Positions 1 through 6,238 of a stretch of 14,923 bases of DNA are shown piece after piece. Position 1 is the stretch's first letter. Every line of letters begins with the position of its first letter. The stretch lies in NCBI GenBank assembly GCA_034678415.1, contig JAXDBV010000143.1, forward strand, positions 1 to 14,923. The letters are read 5' to 3'. The notes under the pieces are model-generated. The model ran no database searches. It saw nothing but the letters and a program-made list of their open reading frames with translations, and was not told the origin of the DNA. The position numbers and the translations under genes are program-made. Source of the DNA: JAXDBV01 sp034678415. GTDB lineage: Bacteria > Bacteroidota > Bacteroidia > Bacteroidales > VadinHA17.

Positions 1-2140
1 GCTTCCCTTTCCTTATCAGCTGATCATGGCTGATCACCAACTCCCTGTGCGGTTTGTTATTGAACCGGATATGCTTCACGTACCTGCATTTCTTCACATT
101 GCCTTTGACCCGGACGGTAAACTGTACCGAATCAGAACCCATTACCTGCAGCTTCCGGAACAGGGGTATCCCGAGGTCGTACCTTGGGATCCCGGGGCAT
201 ACGGGGTAGAATCCCAACGCATTGAGAACAAACCATGCCGACATCTGTCCGCAGTCTTCATTACCTGCCAGTCCATCAGGCTGATCAGTGTATAGCTCAT
301 CCGTTATCTTTCTCACCATTGCCTGTGTTTTCCATGGTTTTCCCGCATAATTATACAGGTAAGCCATATGGTGGCTGGGCTCGTTGCCATGCGCATACTG
401 CCCGATCTGCCCGGTAATATCAGCCTGTTCTCTTCCGGTGGTTTGTGGATCAGCGTTAAATAAACTGTCAAGCTTTGCCGACAAGCCTTCATTACCGCCC
501 AGCCATTTCTTCAGGCCTATAATATCATGCGGTACAAAAAAGCTGTATTGCCATGCGTTTGCTGCGGTGTAGTTGAAATTTACTTCCCTCGGATCGAAGG
601 GAGAAAACCAGGCCCCCCTCATCCTTGCCCGCATAACACCCGTTGAAGGATCAAATAAATTTTTATAGTTCTGCGCCCGCCGGATAAACTCCCCGTACGT
701 CTCTGTCTCACCCAGATGCATCGCCATTTGGGCTATACACCAGTCATCATAGGCATATTCCAGTGTCTTTGATACAGACTCGGGCTCATCCTCAGCCGGG
801 ACAAATCCTTCCGACATGTATTTATCAAGTCCGAAATGATGCTGTTTTGCACTTTTCATAGCGGCTTCGAGTGCGCGCTTCGGGTCAAATCCTCTGATCC
901 CTTTCATCATAGCATCGGCTATCACCGAAACGGAATGATACCCGATCATACAATACGTCTCATTGGCCGAGAGTTCCCAAACCGGTAACAGTCCTCCCTG
1001 TTCATACTGTGCAATAAAAGTGTTAATGAAATGGGATGTGCGCTTCGGCTCGAGAAAAGTCAATAGTGGATGAAGCCCTCGGAAGGTGTCCCAGAGGGAA
1101 AATACGGAATAATAATCAAATCCTTCCGCACAGTGCACAGCCAGGTCTCTTCCCCGGTAACGACCATCCACATCCATGTACATGTTCGGAGCCAGGCAGG
1201 CATGGTACAACGCCGTGTAAAATACCCTTCTCTGTTCTTTCGTTCCTCCCTTAACCTTTATTTTCCCCAGTTGCCGGTTCCACACCTCTTCAGCCCTGCA
1301 CACGGCGGCATCAAAATTCCAGGCCGGTGTCTCGCTTTCAAGGTTTTTCATCGCTCCTTCCTCGCTTACCGCCGATATACCCACCCTGACAAGCACTTCA
1401 TTGTTTAAAGGCAGCCCGAACGATACCCATGCCTTTATGTTCTTGCCCTCCACGTGATCAGTACCTGCAACCATTGTGTCATTGCTGAACAAGACAAATC
1501 GGTTTACCGGAACTGAAAACACTGCTACGAAATACACATGCTGCTCCCTTGCCCACCCTCCTGAAATTCTGGTCCCCTGGATGGTGTGATCATCCTTTAT
1601 CCGGATCGCTGAGTATAGTACGGGATCACGATGAGCAAGGTCAATAATAATAGATGCACTGTCACGTTTACTGAAGGTATACCGGTGGAATCCTGTCCGA
1701 AGTGATGCTGTCAGTTCGGCTTCAATACCATGATCGGTGAGGTATACGGAATAGTACCCCGGACTGGCCGTCTCTCTTTCATGGGAGAACCCGGATGGAT
1801 ACCCCTTCCCGTCAGTGGAGCCTGATATCAACGGCCGGCCGTTCACCGGCATAAAAAGTATATCCCCGTAATCAGAAACACCGGTACCGCTGAGATGAGT
1901 GTGGCTGAACCCGTAAATCACCGAATCGCTGTAGTGATACCCTGAACAACCATCCCATCCGGAAAGCCTTGTATCAGGACTTAGCTGAACCATTCCAAAC
2001 GGCAGAGTAGCCCCGGGAAAAGTATGCCCATGCCCCCCGGTACCGAAAAAAGGATCAACATACCTGTTATAATCATTTTCCCCAGCGCACGATACGAGAA
2101 GGATAATGACCGGGACTGAAAAAAAACATATCCTGTTCAT
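1..2140 (-). CDS. GH92 family alpha-mannosidase lipoprotein (3' end cut by window edge)
   Basis: GH92 enzymes are calcium-dependent inverting exo-alpha-mannosidases that trim mannans or N-glycans. The frame is open for 713 codons from the ATG at 2138-2140 and has no stop before base 1; perhaps 30-60 residues are missing compared with usual GH92 length. The N-terminus is a lipoprotein signal with lipobox LVSC (Cys18), so surface or periplasmic anchoring is likely. Family landmarks in order: FSHTHLSGTG (78-87), SLWDTFRGLHPL (348-359), WELSANET (388-395), the QYAHGNEPSHH calcium/substrate segment (581-591) and GNEDCGQMSAW (626-636), which holds the candidate catalytic base carboxylates. One oddity: the usual YTEAN motif reads YTAAN (524-528), so the residue I align with the general acid is Ala526 (codon 563-565). 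Family membership is certain; linkage specificity cannot be read from sequence. It is transcribed from a promoter just upstream and no partner gene is visible. Confidence 0.96.
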   Translation of the reverse strand, partial: MNRICFFSVPVIILLVSCAGENDYNRYVDPFFGTGGHGHTFPGATLPFGMVQLSPDTRLSGWDGCSGYHYSDSVIYGFSHTHLSGTGVSDYGDILFMPVNGRPLISGSTDGKGYPSGFSHERETASPGYYSVYLTDHGIEAELTASLRTGFHRYTFSKRDSASIIIDLAHRDPVLYSAIRIKDDHTIQGTRISGGWAREQHVYFVAVFSVPVNRFVLFSNDTMVAGTDHVEGKNIKAWVSFGLPLNNEVLVRVGISAVSEEGAMKNLESETPAWNFDAAVCRAEEVWNRQLGKIKVKGGTKEQRRVFYTALYHACLAPNMYMDVDGRYRGRDLAVHCAEGFDYYSVFSLWDTFRGLHPLLTFLEPKRTSHFINTFIAQYEQGGLLPVWELSANETYCMIGYHSVSVIADAMMKGIRGFDPKRALEAAMKSAKQHHFGLDKYMSEGFVPAEDEPESVSKTLEYAYDDWCIAQMAMHLGETETYGEFIRRAQNYKNLFDPSTGVMRARMRGAWFSPFDPREVNFNYTAANAWQYSFFVPHDIIGLKKWLGGNEGLSAKLDSLFNADPQTTGREQADITGQIGQYAHGNEPSHHMAYLYNYAGKPWKTQAMVRKITDELYTDQPDGLAGNEDCGQMSAWFVLNALGFYPVCPGIPRYDLGIPLFRKLQVMGSDSVQFTVRVKGNVKKCRYVKHIRFNNKPHRELVISHDQLIRKGK

Positions 2141-2163
2141 TTGCCTGGTAAGAATATACTGTA

Positions 2164-2190
2164 CAAAGCTAAGGAATATAAAAAAACCAA
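2164..2190 (-). promoter_or_regulatory. Bacteroidota-type promoter for the GH92 gene
   Basis: Read on the minus strand, TAGCTTTG (2171-2164) matches the -7 box TAnnTTTG exactly. A TTG (2190-2188) lies 16 bases upstream of it as a -33 box, slightly closer than usual. The -7 box ends 23 bases before the GH92 start codon. This is a motif match only. Confidence 0.5.
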
Positions 2191-2455
2191 ATCCCTTGAG
2201 AGGATTACGAAATATAGCGGTCAATATTCCCTCTACACTACCCCTCTTCAAGAAATAGATAAACCGTCCGGTATTCCCCGCCATGGAAGTGTTTCAATAT
2301 AAATAACTGAATTACAGGGATAAACTTCAAGTACCATAGCCTGGCATATCATGGGCCGGGTACACTTGTGGAAAAGTATTCAGGTTCTCACGGGGTAAGC
2401 AGGAGACAGAAATGATCTTGCAGGCGGTGCAAAACCAAGTCTGGATACAATATCT

Positions 2456-2463
2456 TATATTTG
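2456..2463 (+). promoter_or_regulatory. Candidate -7 box for the TonB-like gene
   Basis: TATATTTG matches TAnnTTTG exactly and lies 19 bases before the ATG at 2483. No TTG sits at the expected -33 distance, so the call rests on the -7 box alone. If correct, the 5' leader is only about 10-15 bases. Confidence 0.4.
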
Positions 2464-2482
2464 CGGGAAGTTAACATGTAAT

Positions 2483-3256
2483 ATGCAGCCGATCCGCGAA
2501 TATATCGACAGACATACTATTGGCATTTTCGGCACCATTATTTTCCATCTGGTACTGTTGCTCATTTTCATGCTGGTTAAGGTCAGCACAAACTACAAGG
2601 AACTGTCTGACATTTTGGTACTAAACAATGTGGAAATCCAGCGTTTGCAGGATATACTTGATCAACAGATACCTGACCGGGAAGAAGCACTGGCAGAGGA
2701 AAAGGTGTTCTACCATAATATTGCTGTTAACCAGGCGCGTGTTACCACTGAAGCATTCGACCTGGAAAACTATGCTGAAAAAGTGAGGGAGCAGATGCTG
2801 GCTGAAGGAGTGATCCATCCCGAGAACTGGGGTAACGAGGGTGAACTGGCAAACCACTTGCAGAAACTCGAATCAGCCAGCCTGGAATCAGAGGAGGCAG
2901 TGAGTATGCCGGAAGAAGAAATCTCATTGAAAGAATCCGATCAATCACTCCTCGATCTGGAAAATTCCTACAAGGGACCTACCCGTATTTCGTATTTTCT
3001 TGAAGGAAGAAACAGGGTGTTTCTGCCGTTACCCATATACAAGTGTCCCGGAGGGGGCAAAGTTGTCATCCTGATCGTGGTTGATCCTTACGGCGATGTG
3101 CTTGAGACAAAAATCGACACACAACAATCGGGAACCCTGGATTACTGCCTTGCCGAAGCAGCAGAAGAGGCAGCCAGACGGACAAAATTCAATAAAGATC
3201 GCACCGCCCCCGCAAGACAAAACGGATCGATCACCTACATTTTCCAGGCTCAGTAA
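2483..3256 (+). CDS. Membrane-anchored protein with TonB-like C-terminal domain
   Basis: This 257-residue protein has a short cytoplasmic N-terminus, one hydrophobic segment (about 12-33) and an acidic, glutamate-rich, probably helical linker (about 40-165). Its C-terminal domain (about 170-257) has the TonB-like beta-alpha-beta pattern: a VVILIVVDPYGDV strand, a helix rich in Ala and Glu, and a final SITYIFQ strand. Similar single-TM proteins are common in Bacteroidota, where they are usually annotated as energy transducer TonB family. It lacks the proline-rich periplasmic spacer of classical TonB, and no exbB or exbD is visible nearby, so a true energy-transducing role is uncertain. Cys188 and Cys222 could form a periplasmic disulfide. 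An ATG at 2476 is followed at once by a stop, which fixes the start at 2483. The gene appears monocistronic. The domain call is fairly sure; the function is inference. Confidence 0.82.
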   Translation: MQPIREYIDRHTIGIFGTIIFHLVLLLIFMLVKVSTNYKELSDILVLNNVEIQRLQDILDQQIPDREEALAEEKVFYHNIAVNQARVTTEAFDLENYAEKVREQMLAEGVIHPENWGNEGELANHLQKLESASLESEEAVSMPEEEISLKESDQSLLDLENSYKGPTRISYFLEGRNRVFLPLPIYKCPGGGKVVILIVVDPYGDVLETKIDTQQSGTLDYCLAEAAEEAARRTKFNKDRTAPARQNGSITYIFQAQ

Positions 3257-3309
3257 TCAGCCATCATAACAGTCTGTTCAACAGCACATTAATCCCCGAT
3301 CTGCGCTAA

Positions 3310-4056
3310 TCAACCAACGGCTCTGTTTCCCGTATTAAGCAAGGGACTGTCAGGATAACGGAAAGGCCTGATGAGTTCAGGAGTATTCTTGTCAACACCT
3401 GGCTTTGTAATCAGCCTGGAAATGGTATAAGCTTCCATTTCACTTTCAGGCAATGGTCTGAGCAGTTCCAATGTTTCGGGAAGAGGAAGATCCGGATCGA
3501 GCCAGCGCTTCTCCGAATGATCATCCAATATCACCGGCATACGCTTTTTCAGGTTATGTATCTTTTCCATAAGGGGATTGGCAGTAGTGGTGATGATGGA
3601 AAAGGTATCTTCCACCTCACCTGTATCCCTGTTCGTCCATCTGTCGTATAATCCTGCAAACGCGAAAATTCGGTTTCCTTTCAGAAAGATGAAATAGGGT
3701 ACTTTACCATCCACGCGGCTCTGCCATTCATAAAAGCCCCTGCTCACAACGAGGCATCTGCTGCTCCTTAACGCGTTCCTGAAGGAAGGTTTCACATCCA
3801 CGGTTTCTGCCCTGGCATTCATTGTTTTCACCCGGATATCAGCGGCTGCCTTGCTGTCGCGGATCCATGACGGAACCAAACCCCAGCGATACAGTTCAAT
3901 CCGGGAAGGATCCTCACTGGTAATGACCGGAATCTCAGGAAGGCTGAATGCACTGTGGAAATAATTGGGTTCATAGCGCCTCGGCTCATGGAACACCGCA
4001 CCGAACCGCTGTTCCATCTCTTCCCTCACAATATTCACGTTTATGGTAAAACACAT
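3310..4056 (-). CDS. SOS response-associated peptidase (SRAP) family protein, YedK/HMCES type
   Basis: SRAP proteins bind single-stranded DNA and form a thiazolidine crosslink through Cys2 with abasic sites, protecting them from error-prone processing. The 248-residue protein starts MC, so Cys2 is in place once Met1 is removed. The other active-site positions are present: Asn80 in NARAET, Glu110 in SRGFYEW and His167 in IHN. RWGLVPSW (57-64) and RMPVIL (172-177) are further family hallmarks. The IHNLKKRMP spacing has extra residues compared with E. coli YedK; as I recall this is common in Bacteroidota. The protein is cytoplasmic. It begins 12 bases after the stop of the upstream serine hydrolase gene and so is probably cotranscribed with it. 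No LexA-type box was seen in front of it. Confidence 0.95.
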   Translation of the reverse strand: MCFTINVNIVREEMEQRFGAVFHEPRRYEPNYFHSAFSLPEIPVITSEDPSRIELYRWGLVPSWIRDSKAAADIRVKTMNARAETVDVKPSFRNALRSSRCLVVSRGFYEWQSRVDGKVPYFIFLKGNRIFAFAGLYDRWTNRDTGEVEDTFSIITTTANPLMEKIHNLKKRMPVILDDHSEKRWLDPDLPLPETLELLRPLPESEMEAYTISRLITKPGVDKNTPELIRPFRYPDSPLLNTGNRAVG

Positions 4057-4068
4057 ACTTGCTTGCGG

Positions 4069-5406
4069 TTAATGCAGCATCACATTATGTTTTGGATCTA
4101 TGGGTCGTGCCTCCATATGGTATAGCAGGTCTTTTTCAGGCCACCTGTTAACCTGTGTAAATACCTGACGCATGGTTCTTAACATCTCGACAGAGAATTC
4201 AGATCCTTTCCACGCACTGGAATTCAGCAACATCACCCAGGTAAATCCGTCATTTTGCTTCATCACGAGGCCCGTACTTCCTGCAAAGAAACCTGTTCTC
4301 CAGATATTACCATGGTTATCTGCGTTACGCCAGCCAAGGAGCGAGTCATTATGCATGTTCCCCATCATCTGTGTTACCGATTCCTTTTCAAGTATTTCCG
4401 GTGGGATGCTGTCGCCATCGATAGCCAGCACGAATTTCAGCAGATCAACGGATGAAAACACCCAGCCACCGGCACCCGCCAGGGTTCGTATATCATTACC
4501 ACCATTGCTCCTCAGCACCCACTTTCCCGATCCGTTACATGATAATATGCTGTCGCTTCCTTGTGGCTCATAATAGCTGACTTCATCCTTGAGACGGCCT
4601 TCCTCCGTATTATTTCCGATATGACATTGAATAACACCGATGGGCGCCATAATGTTTTCCTTCACATACTTTTCATACGGCATACCCGTTACCCGTGCCA
4701 CCACTTCACTCAGTATGCTGTATCCCAGGTTTGAATAGCTTCGATATGCACCGGGTGTGAAGTGCAGCTTCTTCGACAGGGCAAAACGAATAATCGTCTG
4801 AATATCGGGAGGATATCCGGATTTCATCTGTTGGGCAATATACACAGGCATGAACATCTGGTCACCATAACGGTTGAGCCATCCGGCAGAATGTTCGAGG
4901 AGGTGAATTATTTTTATATCGTAGGCCCGGCGGTCTTTTGCATGGACATATATGGAATCGTTCAGTATTCCTCTTTCACCAAACACGTAATCATTAAGGC
5001 TCAGTCTTCCCTCTTCCACCAGTTTCATCACGGCGGTTGCAGTTATCAGCTTGGATATACTTGCGATCCTGAACAGGTGGTAAGGTTCGGCACTTACCGT
5101 ATCCTCCCTGTTGGCAAAGCCGAACGCTCTTGTATAGATGATTTTCCCGTCGCGGGCCACGGCCAGGGATGCCGCTGCAATATCCCACCTCTCAATAAAC
5201 CGGTTTAAAATCCTGTCAATCTTCTCCACGTCGCCGTCGTAAACAATGCGGTTATTATAGAAATACGGATTATTATATATTCCTCTCGGGGCTGTTCCGT
5301 CAGGCAGTTCTTTATCTGACAGCACAGTGCTCATTCCCAGAAAGATAAACATGGCAATGATTCCCGATCTGATAAATGGCCGGTGTATGTTGTAGTTCCC
5401 CGTCAT
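4069..5406 (-). CDS. Exported serine hydrolase, beta-lactamase/penicillin-binding-protein-like (class C fold)
   Basis: The protein belongs to the beta-lactamase-related serine hydrolase group (class C, PBP4*/esterase EstB-like). With the start at 5404-5406 it has 445 residues. An N-terminal hydrophobic stretch (about 12-30) acts as signal or anchor. The catalytic motifs follow: SISK (Ser116 and Lys119), YSN (224-226), and RTG (370-372) in the position of the KTG/HTG motif. The frame can be extended upstream to a TTG at 5449-5451, but that codon lies in the -33 box of the promoter. The ATG at 5404-5406 is therefore the better start and gives a normal signal sequence. The substrate (peptidoglycan peptide, ester or D-amino-acid peptide) cannot be predicted, and there is no evidence that it gives antibiotic resistance. 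It is the first gene of an operon with the SRAP gene, an odd pairing of an envelope enzyme with a DNA-lesion protein. Confidence 0.9.
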   Translation of the reverse strand: MTGNYNIHRPFIRSGIIAMFIFLGMSTVLSDKELPDGTAPRGIYNNPYFYNNRIVYDGDVEKIDRILNRFIERWDIAAASLAVARDGKIIYTRAFGFANREDTVSAEPYHLFRIASISKLITATAVMKLVEEGRLSLNDYVFGERGILNDSIYVHAKDRRAYDIKIIHLLEHSAGWLNRYGDQMFMPVYIAQQMKSGYPPDIQTIIRFALSKKLHFTPGAYRSYSNLGYSILSEVVARVTGMPYEKYVKENIMAPIGVIQCHIGNNTEEGRLKDEVSYYEPQGSDSILSCNGSGKWVLRSNGGNDIRTLAGAGGWVFSSVDLLKFVLAIDGDSIPPEILEKESVTQMMGNMHNDSLLGWRNADNHGNIWRTGFFAGSTGLVMKQNDGFTWVMLLNSSAWKGSEFSVEMLRTMRQVFTQVNRWPEKDLLYHMEARPIDPKHNVMLH

Positions 5407-5422
5407 TCTATTCAGCTCTGTG

Positions 5423-5451
5423 CAAAAATATTTTAATTTCCAAATAAACAA
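5423..5451 (-). promoter_or_regulatory. Promoter of the serine hydrolase-SRAP operon
   Basis: On the minus strand, TTG (5451-5449), an 18-base spacer and TATTTTTG (5430-5423) match the Bacteroidota -33/-7 consensus with near-ideal spacing. Transcription would start near 5418, about 12 bases before the ATG at 5404-5406. This decides against the upstream TTG start codon. Confidence 0.6.
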
Positions 5452-5536
5452 ACACGAAGGGAGTGAAAGTTATTTACAGTCAATCGTTGAGGGAATCATT
5501 GAGGAAGGAAGCAGGCAGGGAATGGATCAGGACGGT

Positions 5537-5578
5537 ATAAAAACAAAAGAAGGGAGACGTTTCACGGTTTCCCTTCTT
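5537..5578 (-). terminator. Intrinsic terminator of the structured RNA
   Basis: On the minus strand, AAGAAGGGA (5578-5570) pairs perfectly over 9 bp with TCCCTTCTT (5555-5547). The loop can pair a little further (CG with CG). A TTTTGTTTTTA tract follows directly. The U-tract lies only on the minus-strand 3' side, which sets the direction. Confidence 0.75.
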
Positions 5579-5953
5579 CACCTTTTGCGACCCGTAGGCT
5601 GCAAAACGTGCCTGACTACTGTTCAGAGCTTTCACTTACGGGTAATGATCTTTCAACCATTACTTTTTGGCGTCTGGACTCCGGAATTTCAGCCCCGAAG
5701 GACCTTATATCTTTCGTCCTGGTTCTTTAGAGAGCCTGCCCACACCCTTTTCTTTCGAAATTGACATGAACAAGTTGGAACCGCCGGGTATCACTGCAAG
5801 AGATCAACCTTTTGAATTCCCTCTCTTGGGACACCTGCACCGAATCAGGGTCTTACGATCCTGATTGCGGCCGGGAAACTTCTCCAGAAAACCCGAAGGT
5901 GATCCTTCAAAGCCTCACAGTCCCTCAAACCTGCCCTTTATCCCTTATCAGGT
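5537..5953 (-). ncRNA. Unassigned structured RNA of about 415 nt with own promoter and terminator
   Basis: The evidence is structural. A Bacteroidota promoter lies just upstream (5958-5990) and an intrinsic terminator closes the unit. The predicted 5' end begins with CCTGAT (5952-5947), which can pair with GTCAGG near the 3' end (5616-5611). Nested inside it, the 5' segment 5921-5909 pairs with 5632-5618 (ACTGT with ACAGT, GAG with CTC, CTTT with AAAG, with small bulges). Local hairpins have stable loops: CC-UUCG-GG (around 5895), a stem AATCAGG/CCTGATT capped by GUAA (around 5840-5865), TTTC-GAAA-GAAA (around 5753), GUCC-UUCG-GGGC (around 5700), GTAATG/CATTAC capped by GAAA (5642-5663), and CC-UACG-GG inside a TTTTGC/GCAAAA stem (5583-5606). 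No conserved coding frame is apparent. RNase P, tmRNA, SRP and common riboswitch signatures were looked for by eye and not found. It could be a standalone RNA or a long leader ending in a terminator ahead of the hydrolase operon. Confidence 0.6.
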
Positions 5954-5957
5954 TATA

Positions 5958-5990
5958 CAAATGTATTCATCATGCCCCATTATAACCAAA
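5958..5990 (-). promoter_or_regulatory. Promoter of the structured RNA
   Basis: On the minus strand, TTTG (5990-5987), a 21-base spacer and TACATTTG (5965-5958) match the Bacteroidota -33 and -7 boxes exactly, though the spacer is slightly long. The predicted start near 5953 coincides with the 5' strand of the RNA's closing stem, which supports both calls. Confidence 0.55.
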
Positions 5991-6028
5991 TAATTTGAAC
6001 CATTCTTGTTCACACAATTTTCACATGA

Positions 6029-6050
6029 GTTATTAACAATTGTTAATAAC
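6029..6050. repeat. Perfect 22-bp palindrome, candidate operator
   Basis: Half-site GTTATTAAC (6029-6037) and its exact reverse complement GTTAATAAC (6042-6050) flank a self-complementary AATT centre, giving unbroken dyad symmetry. It lies upstream of both divergent promoters: about 85 bases from the predicted start of the ncRNA and about 120 from that of the carboxylase operon. It has no U-tract and is AT-rich, so a dimeric regulator site is more likely than a terminator. The regulator is unknown. Confidence 0.5.
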
Positions 6051-6099
6051 CTGATATTAGATTGTATATCAATAATATAACTGTAATCTGACATGCAAA

Positions 6100-6111
6100 A
6101 AAAGGCCTTTT
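6100..6111. repeat. 12-bp palindrome AAAAGGCCTTTT upstream of the carboxylase promoter
   Basis: A perfect dyad preceded by three more A residues, about 16 bases upstream of where the -33 box of the carboxylase promoter should be. It could be a second protein-binding site or chance in AT-rich DNA. Confidence 0.25.
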
Positions 6112-6146
6112 ACCCTTTCCATGTGCTGTCATACATGAATTTGTTA

Positions 6147-6154
6147 TACATTTG
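6147..6154 (+). promoter_or_regulatory. Promoter -7 box of the acyl-CoA carboxylase operon
   Basis: TACATTTG matches TAnnTTTG exactly. It lies 84 bases before the ATG at 6239, implying a leader of roughly 75-80 bases. The expected -33 position holds only a weak CTG (6126-6128), so the promoter may need an activator. Confidence 0.45.
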
Positions 6155-6238
6155 ACGTGGAATTTTTATTCCTGTGCCTGAAATACAACTTGAATCACTC
6201 TCGCGTAACTGTTGTATAAAAAAGTCAATAAAAGACTG

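Larger units (their letters stand above)
2141..2482. other. Divergent intergenic region between the GH92 and TonB-like genes
   Basis: This 342-base gap separates two divergently transcribed genes. It holds the GH92 promoter at its left end and a -7 box for the plus-strand gene at its right end. Between about 2195 and 2450 I see no ORF of interest, no clear terminator and no strong inverted repeat. Confidence 0.6.
5407..6238. other. 832-base region without a protein gene: ncRNA, palindromes, three promoters
   Basis: This region separates the minus-strand hydrolase operon from the plus-strand carboxylase operon. From left to right it holds the hydrolase promoter, a spacer (5452-5536) with nothing recognised, the terminator and body of a structured minus-strand RNA (5537-5953) with its promoter, a 22-bp palindrome (6029-6050), a 12-bp palindrome (6100-6111) and the carboxylase promoter (near 6147). 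Small frames here have no recognisable protein features and no conserved-looking starts. Confidence 0.75.

Noticed and set aside
26..1408. Several plus-strand small ORFs
   Set aside because: They lie antisense to the continuous GH92 frame, which carries clear family motifs throughout.
4172..5208. Plus-strand ORFs of up to 148 codons
   Set aside because: They are antisense to the serine hydrolase gene, whose SxxK, YxN and RTG motifs confirm the minus strand.
5420..5864. Two plus-strand ORFs of 114 and 65 codons in the intergenic region
   Set aside because: They run antisense through the terminator and hairpins of the structured RNA, and their products show no recognisable domain, signal or repeat.
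5537..5953. Assignment of the RNA to RNase P, tmRNA, SRP RNA or a cobalamin, TPP or SAM riboswitch
   Set aside because: The diagnostic core sequences of each were looked for on both strands and not found; short resemblances such as GGTGC...GGGAAT were not continued by the rest of the consensus.
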